Shown here piece after piece: positions 6,567 through 15,074 of a DNA stretch of 15,130 nt. Position numbers and translations under genes: made by a program. How positions within the stretch are numbered: the first letter of the stretch is position 1; the number at the start of each line of letters is the position of its first letter. The notes under the pieces are model-generated. The model was not told where the DNA came from and ran no database searches. It worked only from the letters and a program-made list of their open reading frames with translations. Source of the DNA: Limousia pullorum (lineage in GTDB: Bacteria; Bacillota; Clostridia; Oscillospirales; Acutalibacteraceae); NCBI GenBank assembly GCA_018714545.1, contig DVNG01000053.1:1-15130 (forward strand), given 5' to 3'.

Positions 6567-7844
6567 ATGGCTTTAAAAAATACCAATAAAACTGATACAA
6601 ACACATATGTACTTGAGATTACTGTAGACGGCGATGCTTTTAAAAAGGCAATCGACAAGGTTTACCGTAAGCAGGTTAAAAACATTAACATACACGGATT
6701 CCGTAAGGGTAAGGCTCCTAAGGCTGTTATCGAGAAAATGTACGGAAAAGAAGTTTTCTATGATGATGCAATGCAGGAGTGCTATCCAGAGGCTCTCGAA
6801 GCAGCTGTTAGAGAAGCAGACCTTAAGCTTGTTGCTGTAGACGCTTTGGAGGCTGTTGAAGCAGGAGACGAGGGCTTCACATTCAAGGCTACAATCATTG
6901 TTGAGCCAGAAATCACAATCGAAGGCTACAAGGGAATCGAGTTTGAGAAGAAGTCAACTGAGGTTACAGAGGACCACATCAACGATGAGATTGAGAAGGT
7001 TAGAGACAGAAACAGCAGAATGGTAACTGTTGATAACAGAGCTGCAGAGAACGGCGACGTTGTTGTTATTGACTTCGATGGATTTGTTGACGGCGAAGCT
7101 TTCGACGGCGGCAAGGCTGAAAACTATAACCTCAAGCTCGGCGCAGGCCAGTTTATCCCAGGCTTTGAAGAGCAGATTTGCGGACACAACACTGATGAGG
7201 AGTTCTCAATCAACGTTAAGTTCCCAGAGGACTATCAGGCAGAGGATCTTGCAGGCAAGGATGCAGAGTTTAAGATTAAGCTCCACGAGATAAAGACAAA
7301 AGAGCTTCCGGAAGTTAACGATGATTTCGTTAAGGATGTAAGCGAGAAGGAAACACTTGAAGAGTACAAGGAAGAACTTAAGGAAACAATCGGCAAGCGC
7401 CTTCTTGAAGAGGCTGACAAGCACAAGGAAAATCAGCTTGTTGAAAAGCTTATCGAGCTTGTTCAGGGCGAAATTCCTGAGGCTATGTACAACAACATGG
7501 TAAGAGATATGATCAGAGAGTTTGACATGCGTCTGCGTTCACAGGGCATGGATATGGAAACATACCTCAGATATGTTGGCATGGACATGAAGGGTCTTGA
7601 GGATATGTACAAGCCAGAGGCTGAGAAGAGAGTTAAGATCAGACTTGCTCTTGAGAAGATTGCAGAACTTGAGAACATCGAAGTTAATGACGAGGCTATT
7701 GAGGCTGAGTACAACAAGCTTGCAGAGAACTACAAGATGGATGTAGAAAAGGTTAAGGAAATCATCGGCAAGGATGGCCTTGTTGAGGATATCAAAGTAG
7801 AAAAGGCAATGGATCTCGTAAGAGAGAACGCAATCGAGAAATAA
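6567..7844 (+). CDS. tig: Trigger factor (ribosome-associated chaperone/PPIase)
   Basis: Trigger factor binds the ribosome exit tunnel at L23 and shields nascent chains; it also has peptidyl-prolyl isomerase activity. The 425-aa length is typical. The N-terminal ribosome-binding signature is GFRKGKAP (44-51). The FKBP-like domain covers about 150-245 and includes NGDVVVIDFDGFVDGEAFDGG (162-182) and LGAGQFIPGFE (191-201). A charged helical C-terminal substrate-binding region follows. AGGAGG at 6553-6558 is eight bases from the ATG at 6567; an ATG two codons earlier (6561) is too close to it. Codons are strongly biased (AAG, GAG, ATC, AAC), as in highly expressed genes. It heads the tig-clpP-clpX-lon-engB block well known in Firmicutes. 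Confidence 0.97.
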   Translation: MALKNTNKTDTNTYVLEITVDGDAFKKAIDKVYRKQVKNINIHGFRKGKAPKAVIEKMYGKEVFYDDAMQECYPEALEAAVREADLKLVAVDALEAVEAGDEGFTFKATIIVEPEITIEGYKGIEFEKKSTEVTEDHINDEIEKVRDRNSRMVTVDNRAAENGDVVVIDFDGFVDGEAFDGGKAENYNLKLGAGQFIPGFEEQICGHNTDEEFSINVKFPEDYQAEDLAGKDAEFKIKLHEIKTKELPEVNDDFVKDVSEKETLEEYKEELKETIGKRLLEEADKHKENQLVEKLIELVQGEIPEAMYNNMVRDMIREFDMRLRSQGMDMETYLRYVGMDMKGLEDMYKPEAEKRVKIRLALEKIAELENIEVNDEAIEAEYNKLAENYKMDVEKVKEIIGKDGLVEDIKVEKAMDLVRENAIEK

Positions 7845-7862
7845 TTTAGCAATATTATTATA

Positions 7863-7893
7863 TTTCGCAGACGCTTTTTTGGCGTCTGCGAAA
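7863..7893 (+). terminator. Perfect 12-bp hairpin after tig
   Basis: TTTCGCAGACGC (7863-7874) pairs perfectly with GCGTCTGCGAAA (7882-7893) around a 7-base loop made mostly of T. It is 18 bases after the tig stop and is the most GC-rich stem in the window's gaps. The downstream sequence is AGCCTATAAAATGG before any T-run (T6 at 7908-7913), so it is not a textbook intrinsic terminator. It may be a partial terminator or a 3' end stabiliser that separates tig from clpP expression. Confidence 0.65.
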
Positions 7894-7920
7894 AGCCTAT
7901 AAAATGGTTTTTTATTTTCT

Positions 7921-7994
7921 GGCAGCCGGCATGGATGTTTAACAAAAAATGTTCATTATTCCTGATAATGGTGAATAAAATATGTTTGGCTGCC
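7921..7994 (+). promoter_or_regulatory. clpP leader with a candidate promoter and inverted repeats
   Basis: TTAACA (7939-7944, 5 of 6) and GATAAT (7964-7969, 5 of 6) could form a promoter, though the 19-base spacer is long. The -10 box overlaps a 6-bp repeat, CATTAT (7954-7959) and ATAATG (7965-7970). A wider pair, GGCAGCC (7921-7927) and GGCTGCC (7988-7994), encloses the region. I did not see a CIRCE or CtsR consensus here. The promoter call is tentative; the inverted repeats are directly visible. Confidence 0.4.
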
Positions 7995-8025
7995 GATAAT
8001 TCTTTCCTGAAAGGATGGTATATTT

Positions 8026-8607
8026 ATGAGCTTAGTACCTTATGTAGTAGAGCAGACCAGCCGTGGAGAGCGTTCATATGATATTTTCTCCCGCTTGCTC
8101 AATGATAGAATTATTATGCTGAATGAGGAAGTTAACAGCACATCAGCAAGTCTTATAGTTGCTCAGCTTCTTTACCTTGAGGGTCAGGATCCTTCTAAGG
8201 ATATAAGCTTTTACATCAACAGCCCGGGCGGTTCTGTTACCGACGGACTTGCAATCTATGACACAATGCAGTACATCAAGTGCGATGTTTCTACAATCTG
8301 CATGGGCATGGCTGCAAGCATGGGCGCTTTCCTTCTTGCTGCCGGTACAAAGGGCAAGAGAATGGCTCTTCCAAACAGCGACATTATGATTCACCAGCCA
8401 AGCGGCGGCGCACAGGGTCAGGCAACTGACATTGAAATCCATACAAAGCACATTCTTCACACTAAAAAGCGTCTTAATGAAATTCTTGCAAAGAATACAG
8501 GACAGCCTTTTGATGTGATTGCTCGTGACACAGAGCGTGACAACTTTATGACCGCTCAGCAGGCTTTGGAGTATGGACTTATTGACAAAGTTATTGAGAA
8601 AAGATAA
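8026..8607 (+). CDS. clpP: ATP-dependent Clp protease proteolytic subunit
   Basis: ClpP is the self-compartmentalising serine peptidase that forms a double-heptamer barrel and degrades proteins fed to it by ClpX or another Clp ATPase. The 193-aa length is standard. The catalytic triad is Ser98 in GMAASMGAF, His123 in IMIHQPSGG and Asp172 in ERDNFM. The oxyanion-region motif INSPGGSV (64-71) and the N-terminal PYVVEQTSRGERSYDI are typical. AAAGGATGG (8010-8018) lies before the ATG. clpX follows after 14 bases, so the two subunits should be made from one transcript. Only one clpP is visible here; any paralogue would lie elsewhere. Confidence 0.98.
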   Translation: MSLVPYVVEQTSRGERSYDIFSRLLNDRIIMLNEEVNSTSASLIVAQLLYLEGQDPSKDISFYINSPGGSVTDGLAIYDTMQYIKCDVSTICMGMAASMGAFLLAAGTKGKRMALPNSDIMIHQPSGGAQGQATDIEIHTKHILHTKKRLNEILAKNTGQPFDVIARDTERDNFMTAQQALEYGLIDKVIEKR

Positions 8608-8621
8608 GAGAGGTTTAATTG

Positions 8622-9947
8622 ATGCCCAGTAAAAAAAATGATCAGCAGGTGAGATGTTCTTTTTGCGGCAAACCACAGGAGCTTGCCGGAAGAATGATCG
8701 CAGGCAACGGGGTATATATCTGCGACCAGTGTGTTGAGCTGTGTATGTCTATAATTGAAGACGGAGAAATGGCAGCTCATAACCACGAAGATAACGAGGT
8801 TGTATTTGATAATTCACATCTTTTAAAGCCAAAGGAACTGAAAGCTATCCTTGACGATTATGTTATTGGTCAGGACAGTGCCAAAATCACATTGAGTGTT
8901 GCGGTTTATAATCACTATAAGCGTATTTTAAACCACGACGAGGATGTGGACTTTGCTAAGAGTAATGTGCTTTTGCTGGGACCTACCGGTGTTGGTAAAA
9001 CATTGCTTGCACAGACTTTGGCAAAAGCTCTTGACGTTCCCTTTGCTATTGCGGACGCCACAACACTTACCGAAGCAGGTTATGTGGGCGAAGATGTTGA
9101 AAACATTCTTCTCAAGCTGATTCAGGCGGCTGATTATGATATTCAGGCGGCTGAAAACGGTATAATCTATATTGATGAAATTGATAAAATTGCAAGAAAA
9201 TCCGAAAACCCATCTATAACAAGAGATGTAAGCGGTGAAGGAGTTCAGCAAGCACTGCTGAAAATTTTGGAAGGCACAGTTGCCAATGTTCCTCCACAGG
9301 GAGGCAGAAAGCATCCACAGCAGGAATTCTTGCAGATAAACACAAAAAATATTCTCTTTATTTGCGGCGGAGCTTTTGAAGGTCTTGAAAAGATAGTTGA
9401 AAGACGTCTTGGTTCTTCAGCAATGGGATTTGGTGCAGATATCAAATCTAAGGTTGAGCTTGATTCCACAGACTGGATGAAGGATGTTATTGCTCACGAC
9501 CTTGTAAAGTTCGGAATTATTCCTGAGCTTGTGGGCAGACTTCCGGTTATCACTTCTTTGAGCGGTTTGGATGAAAATGCTCTTGTAAGAATTTTGACAG
9601 AGCCTAAAAATTCCATTGTTAAACAGTATAAGAAGATTTTTGAGCTTGACGGTGTTGAACTTGATTTTGAAAAGGGTGCTCTTCTTGCTATTGCAAAGAA
9701 AGCCTGCGAGCAGCACACCGGAGCCAGAGGTCTTAGAGGAATAATGGAAGATACATTGATGAAATTGATGTTTGAAACTCCTTCCGACCCTGATATTGAG
9801 AGAATTACAATAACAGCCGGAGTGGTTAATCATACCGATAATCCGGTTATTAAAAAGAAATCAAAGCGTAAAATTGCGGTGAAAACTGTCAAAAGCCTTG
9901 AAGATGGTAAAAACGATGACGATATCTCCGGCAATTCCGCATCTTAA
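8622..9947 (+). CDS. clpX: ATP-dependent Clp protease ATP-binding subunit ClpX
   Basis: ClpX is the AAA+ hexameric unfoldase that recognises tagged substrates and threads them into ClpP. It is 441 aa from the ATG at 8622, behind AGAGAGG (8607-8613); a TTG one codon upstream is less likely. The N-terminal zinc-binding domain uses Cys12, Cys15, Cys34 and Cys37. Next come Walker A GPTGVGKT (120-127), pore loop GYVG (153-156), Walker B IIYIDEID (181-188), the second pore loop RKH (229-231) and the C-terminal GARGLRGIMED. The ClpP-docking tripeptide, usually IGF or LGF, reads MGF here (268-270). A Lys-rich then Asp/Ser-rich tail of about 40 residues ends the protein. A terminator hairpin follows the stop. 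Confidence 0.97.
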   Translation: MPSKKNDQQVRCSFCGKPQELAGRMIAGNGVYICDQCVELCMSIIEDGEMAAHNHEDNEVVFDNSHLLKPKELKAILDDYVIGQDSAKITLSVAVYNHYKRILNHDEDVDFAKSNVLLLGPTGVGKTLLAQTLAKALDVPFAIADATTLTEAGYVGEDVENILLKLIQAADYDIQAAENGIIYIDEIDKIARKSENPSITRDVSGEGVQQALLKILEGTVANVPPQGGRKHPQQEFLQINTKNILFICGGAFEGLEKIVERRLGSSAMGFGADIKSKVELDSTDWMKDVIAHDLVKFGIIPELVGRLPVITSLSGLDENALVRILTEPKNSIVKQYKKIFELDGVELDFEKGALLAIAKKACEQHTGARGLRGIMEDTLMKLMFETPSDPDIERITITAGVVNHTDNPVIKKKSKRKIAVKTVKSLEDGKNDDDISGNSAS

Positions 9948-9956
9948 TTAAGTATG

Positions 9957-9995
9957 AAAGCTGTGTGTTGTACTTTTTTCAACATACAGCTTTTG
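9957..9995 (+). terminator. Terminator after clpX
   Basis: AAAGCTGTGTGTTG (9957-9970) pairs with CAACATACAGCTTT (9980-9993) in a 14-bp stem with one G-U pair and a 9-base loop; TTTTGTGG and T-rich sequence follow. It lies nine bases after the clpX stop and probably separates clpPX from lon. An open frame running into lon from 9954 starts inside this hairpin and is not a credible start. I see no convincing promoter in the remaining 45 bases before lon. Confidence 0.75.
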
Positions 9996-10040
9996 TGGAT
10001 TTTATTTATTTTAGAAATTTTAAAGTTAGGAGGCAATGAT

Positions 10041-12452
10041 ATGAATGTACAGGAAGGTATGACTTCTATCATGCCGGTTTTGCCTCTCAGAGGACTTGTT
10101 ATTTTCCCTGGTATGCTTATACATTTCGATGTGGCAAGGGAAAAATCCGTAAACGCACTATACAGCGCAATGGGTTCAGACCAGCATATTTTTGTGGTTG
10201 CACAGAAAGACCCTGCAATAGATGCTCCTCTGAAAGATGACGTTTTTGAAACAGGTGTAGTGGCAAAAATAGTACAGCTTGTTAAACAGCCTGAAAATAT
10301 GGTGAGAGTTGTAATTGAAGGCCGGTATCGTGCTGAAATTAAGGAATATAATGCAGACGGCGAGTTTATTTCTGCCATAGTTGAGCCGGTAAAATATATT
10401 AAAAACAAGACAACGGTAATGAATTTGGCATTGGTCAGATCAGTTAGAAATGTTTTCGAGGAATATCTGAAATATATGCCCAAAATGCCGTCAGATATAT
10501 TATACAAATCTCAAAATGCCAAGAATGCCGATGATTTTTCAGATTTTATCGCAGCAAATATTCAGGCGGGATTTGAAAGCAAGCAGAGAATTCTTGCAAC
10601 TAAAGATGTTACAGAAAGACTTGAGTTTATACTTGATTTTCTCACAAATGAAGTATATCTTTTAAAAATAGAAAGAGAGCTTACCGATAAGGCGAGGGCG
10701 AAAATTGACGAAAGTCAAAAGGAATATATGCTCCGTGAACAGCTCCAGATAATCAAAAGCGAGCTGGGTGAGGATGAACCTGACGATGAAATACGTGAGT
10801 ATGAGGAAAAGATAAGAAAGCTGAAGCTTCCCGAAGAAATTGAAACAACTCTTTTGAAAGAGTGCGCTAAACTTGATAAAACTCCGTTTATGAGTCAGGA
10901 AGCTGCGGTTATAAGAACTTATCTTGACACATGCCTTGAACTTCCATGGAATGTGTACTCAGAAGACGATATAGATTTGAAAAGAGTAGCCGAGTTTCTT
11001 GATAAAAACCATTACGGTTTGAAAAAAGTAAAAGAGAGGTTTTTGGAGTATTTGGCAGTTAAGAAAAATGCTCCGGATATGAAAGGTCAGATAATCTGCC
11101 TTTTAGGCCCTCCGGGCGTTGGAAAAACTTCTATTGCAAAATCAGTTGCTGAGGCGATAGGTAAAAAATATGCGAGAGTTGCTTTGGGCGGTGTGAGAGA
11201 TGAAGCAGAAATCAGAGGTCACAGACGCACATATGTGGGTTCAATGCCGGGACGCATAATAAATGCAATGAAGCAGGCAGGAACAATGAACCCGCTTATT
11301 GTTCTTGATGAGATTGATAAGCTTGCTTCCGACTATAAAGGCGACCCAACATCGGCTCTTTTAGAGGTTTTGGACAGCGAGCAGAACAACACATTCACTG
11401 ACCACTACATAGACTTGCCCTTTGATTTGTCTGACGTTATGTTTGTAACAACTGCAAACGATTACTCAACAATCCCTGCACCTTTGAGGGACAGAATGGA
11501 GGTTATAGAACTTCCAAGCTATACCCTTGTTGAGAAAATCAATATTGCGAAAAAACATCTTATTCCAAAACAGCTTAAAAACTGCGGATTAAATGCCAAA
11601 GATTTTAAGTTTACCCCTAAAGCTATTGAGATGATTATAAACAACTATACAAAAGAAGCAGGCGTTAGAAATCTTGAAAGAACAATAGCTTCCGTTATGA
11701 GAAAGTCTGTTTATAAGAAGCTTACAGAGGATATTGAGAAGATTACTATTTCAAATAAAGATTTGGAAGAACTGCTGGGACCTGCAAAGTACAGCGACTC
11801 TGAAAAATCAAATAAAGATGAAGTTGGATATGTAAACGGACTTGCCTGGACTTCCGTTGGCGGAGAGCTTTTGCCTATTGAAATTGCAGTTATGCAGGGA
11901 ACAGGTAAAATTGAACTTACAGGTTCCTTGGGCGATGTTATGAAGGAGTCTGCAAAAACTGCCGTTACATGCATCAGAAGTCATGCGGAGGAACTGAACA
12001 TTGACCCGATGTTTTATTCCACAAAGGATATCCACATTCATGCGCCGGAGGGTGCTGTTCCAAAGGACGGACCTTCCGCAGGTATCACAATGGCTACTGC
12101 TCTGTATTCAGCCTTGTCAAACAAAAAGGTTAGACACGATGTTGCCATGACAGGTGAGATAACACTTAGAGGAAAGGTTCTTCCTATTGGAGGACTTAAC
12201 GAGAAGAGCATGGCAGCTTATAAAAACGGGGTTAAAACAGTAATTATCCCGAAGGAAAACAGCCGAGATTTAGCTGAAATTGACGAAGAGGTTAAAAACA
12301 ATGTGACTTTTGTACCGGTTTCCGATATAAAAGAAGTGTTGAAAATCGCTGTTTTAGATAAAACAGAAAAAACCTCATCGGGCAGAAAAAAGACAAAAAA
12401 ATCACTTAATATAAGTGGTATTGACGAAAGCACTAAGGAGGTTACCCTTTGA
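10041..12452 (+). CDS. lon: ATP-dependent protease La (Lon, LonA type)
   Basis: Lon is a cytoplasmic hexamer that combines an AAA+ unfoldase and a Ser/Lys-dyad protease in one chain and removes misfolded and regulatory proteins. The 803 aa match LonA. Domains in order are the N-terminal LAN domain from PVLPLRGLVIFPG (12-24) to about 205, a coiled-coil stretch (about 205-265), the AAA+ module with Walker A GPPGVGKT (356-363) and Walker B LIVLDEID (419-426), and the protease domain with Ser679 in PKDGPSAG and Lys722 in GGLNEKS. A Lys/Ser-rich tail of about 30 residues follows. TTAGGAGG (10026-10033) is seven bases before the ATG at 10041. Its last codons carry the SD for engB. Confidence 0.97.
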   Translation: MNVQEGMTSIMPVLPLRGLVIFPGMLIHFDVAREKSVNALYSAMGSDQHIFVVAQKDPAIDAPLKDDVFETGVVAKIVQLVKQPENMVRVVIEGRYRAEIKEYNADGEFISAIVEPVKYIKNKTTVMNLALVRSVRNVFEEYLKYMPKMPSDILYKSQNAKNADDFSDFIAANIQAGFESKQRILATKDVTERLEFILDFLTNEVYLLKIERELTDKARAKIDESQKEYMLREQLQIIKSELGEDEPDDEIREYEEKIRKLKLPEEIETTLLKECAKLDKTPFMSQEAAVIRTYLDTCLELPWNVYSEDDIDLKRVAEFLDKNHYGLKKVKERFLEYLAVKKNAPDMKGQIICLLGPPGVGKTSIAKSVAEAIGKKYARVALGGVRDEAEIRGHRRTYVGSMPGRIINAMKQAGTMNPLIVLDEIDKLASDYKGDPTSALLEVLDSEQNNTFTDHYIDLPFDLSDVMFVTTANDYSTIPAPLRDRMEVIELPSYTLVEKINIAKKHLIPKQLKNCGLNAKDFKFTPKAIEMIINNYTKEAGVRNLERTIASVMRKSVYKKLTEDIEKITISNKDLEELLGPAKYSDSEKSNKDEVGYVNGLAWTSVGGELLPIEIAVMQGTGKIELTGSLGDVMKESAKTAVTCIRSHAEELNIDPMFYSTKDIHIHAPEGAVPKDGPSAGITMATALYSALSNKKVRHDVAMTGEITLRGKVLPIGGLNEKSMAAYKNGVKTVIIPKENSRDLAEIDEEVKNNVTFVPVSDIKEVLKIAVLDKTEKTSSGRKKTKKSLNISGIDESTKEVTL

Positions 12453-13072
12453 ACATAAATAATGTAAAATTTGAGTTTGCAGCGGGAACTTCCTCACAGC
12501 TTCCGCCTTCACAAAAGCCGGAAATTGTATTTTCAGGACGTTCCAATGTGGGAAAGTCCTCCCTCATCAACAAGCTTGTAAATAGAAAGGCTTTGGCTCG
12601 TGTCAGTGCAACTCCGGGAAAGACCGCAACAATAAATTTTTTCAGCGTTGACAGATTTCATCTTGTGGACTTGCCCGGTTACGGATATGCTAAGGTTTCA
12701 CGTTCAGAAAAAGAACGCTGGTCAGAGCTTATGGAGGGCTATTTTGCCCAGGACAGAAACTTTTGTCTTGTGGTTCAGATAGTTGACATAAGACATAAAC
12801 CATCTGCAGATGATATGCATATGATAAATTTCCTGGTTGAAAATGGTTTTCCTTTTATTATTGTTCTCACTAAAAAGGACAAGCTTAAAAAGTCTCAGTT
12901 TATAAAGAGAATGGAAGAACTCAAAACTGAATTGGGAGAATATGAAGGAATTTCACTTTTTCCTTTTTCTGCTCTTAACGGAGAAGGTGCTGAGGAAATA
13001 AGAAATGTTATAGATGAATGTGTAGATGATTTTTATTCCACTGAAAGGACAGAAGAATTTGATGAAGAATGA
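12449..13072 (+). CDS. engB: Ribosome biogenesis GTP-binding protein EngB (YsxC/YihA)
   Basis: EngB is an essential GTPase in many bacteria that assists late 50S subunit assembly. All G motifs are in conventional order: G1 GRSNVGKS (30-37), G2 Thr60 in GKTATINFF, G3 DLPGYGYAK (74-82), G4 TKKD (141-144) and G5 SAL (174-176). The 207-aa length is normal. The start is a TTG at 12449, overlapping the lon TGA by three bases, with a perfect AAGGAGG (12435-12441) seven bases upstream; no in-frame ATG exists near the conserved N-terminus. The lon-engB order is conserved in Firmicutes (lonA-ysxC in Bacillus), and the overlap implies co-translation. Its acidic C-terminus overlaps the lysA start. Confidence 0.96.
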   Translation: MNINNVKFEFAAGTSSQLPPSQKPEIVFSGRSNVGKSSLINKLVNRKALARVSATPGKTATINFFSVDRFHLVDLPGYGYAKVSRSEKERWSELMEGYFAQDRNFCLVVQIVDIRHKPSADDMHMINFLVENGFPFIIVLTKKDKLKKSQFIKRMEELKTELGEYEGISLFPFSALNGEGAEEIRNVIDECVDDFYSTERTEEFDEE

Positions 13073-14366
13073 TTTTAACAACAGCGTAAAAGTTAATTCC
13101 AAGGGTCATTTAGAGATTGGCGGATGTGACTGCTTGGAGCTTGCCGAAAAATACGGAACACCTTTATATGTTCTCGACGAAACTATGATTAGAAATATTT
13201 GCAGAGAATATTTGCAGTCTTTCAAAAAATATTATGACGGAAACGGTCTTCCTCTTTATGCTTCAAAGGCTCTTTGCTGTATGGAAATGTGCAGAATAGC
13301 AAAACAGGAAAATATAGGTCTTGATGTTGTTTCAGGCGGTGAAATTTACACAGCTTTGAAGGCAGGTTATCCAGCTGAAAAAATACATTTCCACGGAAAT
13401 AACAAGACTGTAGACGAGATAGAAATGGCTGTTGAGGCCGGTGTTGGCAAAATCGTTATGGACAACCTCAGCGAAATCCAGAGAGTTAATAATGCAGCTG
13501 AGAAATTCGGTAAAACAGTAAATGTGTCCATGAGAATTAAGCCCGGTGTTGACGCTCATACACACGACTTTATCAGAACAGGTCAAATCGACTCCAAGTT
13601 TGGATTTGCCCTTGAAACAGGAGAAGCTTTTGAAGGTGTAAAAGAGGTTTTGAAAGCTAAAAACCTTAATTTTACCGAACTTCACTGCCATATAGGTTCA
13701 CAGATTTTTGATATTGCTCCTTTTGTTGCAGCTGCTGAAATTATGATGGACTTTATTGCAAAAATCAAAAATGAGCTTGGACATCAGATAACAGAGTTAA
13801 ACCTGGGCGGCGGTTTCGGTATAAAATATGTGGACAGCGATAAGCCTGTTGCATATGAGAAATATATGGAAGCTGTTTCTAAGGCTATAAAGGCAAAGGC
13901 TGAAGAGCACAATATTCCTGTTCCTTATATATACATTGAGCCGGGCAGATCAATTGTAGGTGAAGCCGGTGTAACTCTTTACACAGTTGGTTCAGTAAAG
14001 GAAATACCAAATGTTCGCAGTTATGTAGCTATTGACGGCGGTATGACTGACAATATCAGATACGCTCTTTACGGTTCTGCATATACTGTAATAAATGCAT
14101 CAAAAGCAGATAAAGACGCTGACTATAAAGCTACTATTGCAGGTAAGTGCTGTGAAAGCGGTGACCTGGTTCAGGAAAACTGCATGATTGCAAAGCCTAA
14201 TGACGGAGATGTTATAGCGGTTCTTTCAACAGGAGCATATAACTATTCTATGGCTTCTAATTATAATAGAAATCCGAGACCTGCTATTGTAATGGTTAAG
14301 GATGGAGAAAGCAGAGTTATTGTTAAAAGAGAATCCTATGAAGATATTATAAGAAACGATATCTGA
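13062..14366 (+). CDS. lysA: Diaminopimelate decarboxylase
   Basis: LysA is a fold-type III PLP enzyme that converts meso-diaminopimelate to lysine, the last step of the pathway. It is 434 aa from the ATG at 13062. The PLP lysine is Lys69 in LYASKALCC. Other signatures are VVSGGEIYTALKAG (89-102), HGNNKT (111-116), HCHIGSQ (208-214), GGGFG (249-253), EPGRSIV (293-299), CCESGD (363-368) and GAYNYSMASNYN (391-402). The chosen start overlaps engB by 11 bases and has AAAGGA (13044-13049) 12 bases upstream, a long spacing; an ATG at 13026 is in frame but has no visible ribosome site. Linkage of lysA to the lon-engB block is less standard than the rest of the order. Confidence 0.95.
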   Translation: MKNDFNNSVKVNSKGHLEIGGCDCLELAEKYGTPLYVLDETMIRNICREYLQSFKKYYDGNGLPLYASKALCCMEMCRIAKQENIGLDVVSGGEIYTALKAGYPAEKIHFHGNNKTVDEIEMAVEAGVGKIVMDNLSEIQRVNNAAEKFGKTVNVSMRIKPGVDAHTHDFIRTGQIDSKFGFALETGEAFEGVKEVLKAKNLNFTELHCHIGSQIFDIAPFVAAAEIMMDFIAKIKNELGHQITELNLGGGFGIKYVDSDKPVAYEKYMEAVSKAIKAKAEEHNIPVPYIYIEPGRSIVGEAGVTLYTVGSVKEIPNVRSYVAIDGGMTDNIRYALYGSAYTVINASKADKDADYKATIAGKCCESGDLVQENCMIAKPNDGDVIAVLSTGAYNYSMASNYNRNPRPAIVMVKDGESRVIVKRESYEDIIRNDI

Positions 14367-14394
14367 TATTGAATTTGATAGGTGGCTGATTTTT

Positions 14395-15060
14395 ATGCAT
14401 AAACTTGAAGATTATTTGCCTTTTTGGGAAAAATTGAATAAAGAGGAACAGACATTGCTTAAGGACAACTGCAAAACTGTTAATTATAAAAAAGGCAGTC
14501 ATGTTTACAGTGCTTCTGAAGAATGTCTTGGAGTCCTTGTTATTTTAAAAGGGAGTCTGCGTACTTATATATTGTCAGATGAAGGCAGAGAAGTTACTCT
14601 TTATAATCTTTATGAAAATGATGTTTGTGTTCTTTCAGCTTCCTGTGTCCTTTCTCAGATAACTTTTGATGTTTTTGTAGACGCCAGGGAGGATTGCAGT
14701 CTTTTACTTATATCTCCTGCGGCATTTTCTTCTGTAATGAAAACAAATGTATATGCAGAAAATTTTATGCTGAGGATTACAGCTGAAAGATTTTCTGATA
14801 CTATGTGGGCAATGCAGCAAATTCTATTTATGGGATTTGATAAACGTCTTGCTATTTATTTACTGGATGAAATGAACAGGAAAAATACCAATGTAATTAA
14901 AACAACTCATGGTGACATAGCCAAAGAAATAGGAAGCGCCAGAGAAGTCGTAAGCAGGATGCTTAAGAGTTTTGCGGAAGATGGTGTTGTAAGTATAAAC
15001 CGAGGTGCTGTTGAGATAATTAACAAAAAATATCTGCAAAACCTGGTAAGAAACCAATAA
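14395..15060 (+). CDS. Crp/Fnr-family transcriptional regulator
   Basis: This is a 221-aa regulator with an N-terminal cyclic-nucleotide-binding-like beta-roll (about 10-115), a dimerisation helix (about 118-145) and a C-terminal winged helix-turn-helix (about 150-215). The recognition helix reads SAREVVSRMLKSF (181-193); Glu184, Ser187 and Arg188 match the ExxSR pattern of FNR-type proteins. It lacks the N-terminal cysteine cluster that holds the FNR iron-sulfur cluster. It has cysteines at 26, 44, 78, 84 and 101, with Cys78 and Cys84 close together in the beta-roll (VCVLSASC). The effector is therefore unknown; redox or haem sensing is only a guess. AGGTGG (14380-14385) precedes the ATG, 28 bases after lysA, so it is probably co-transcribed with it. 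Confidence 0.92.
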   Translation: MHKLEDYLPFWEKLNKEEQTLLKDNCKTVNYKKGSHVYSASEECLGVLVILKGSLRTYILSDEGREVTLYNLYENDVCVLSASCVLSQITFDVFVDAREDCSLLLISPAAFSSVMKTNVYAENFMLRITAERFSDTMWAMQQILFMGFDKRLAIYLLDEMNRKNTNVIKTTHGDIAKEIGSAREVVSRMLKSFAEDGVVSINRGAVEIINKKYLQNLVRNQ

Positions 15061-15074
15061 AAATAAGTTTATTT

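Noticed and set aside
6567..7844. Strongly biased codon use in tig as a sign of horizontal transfer
   Set aside because: The bias is of the type expected for a highly expressed gene and the gene order is conserved, so expression explains it better.
7845..8025. CIRCE or CtsR operators expected near clp genes
   Set aside because: I looked for TTAGCACTC-type inverted repeats and GGTCAAA-type direct repeats by eye before tig, clpP and lon and found none. This is not an exhaustive scan.
9954..10040. In-frame N-terminal extension of Lon by 29 residues
   Set aside because: It begins in the clpX terminator hairpin, and a strong AGGAGG stands just before the ATG at 10041.
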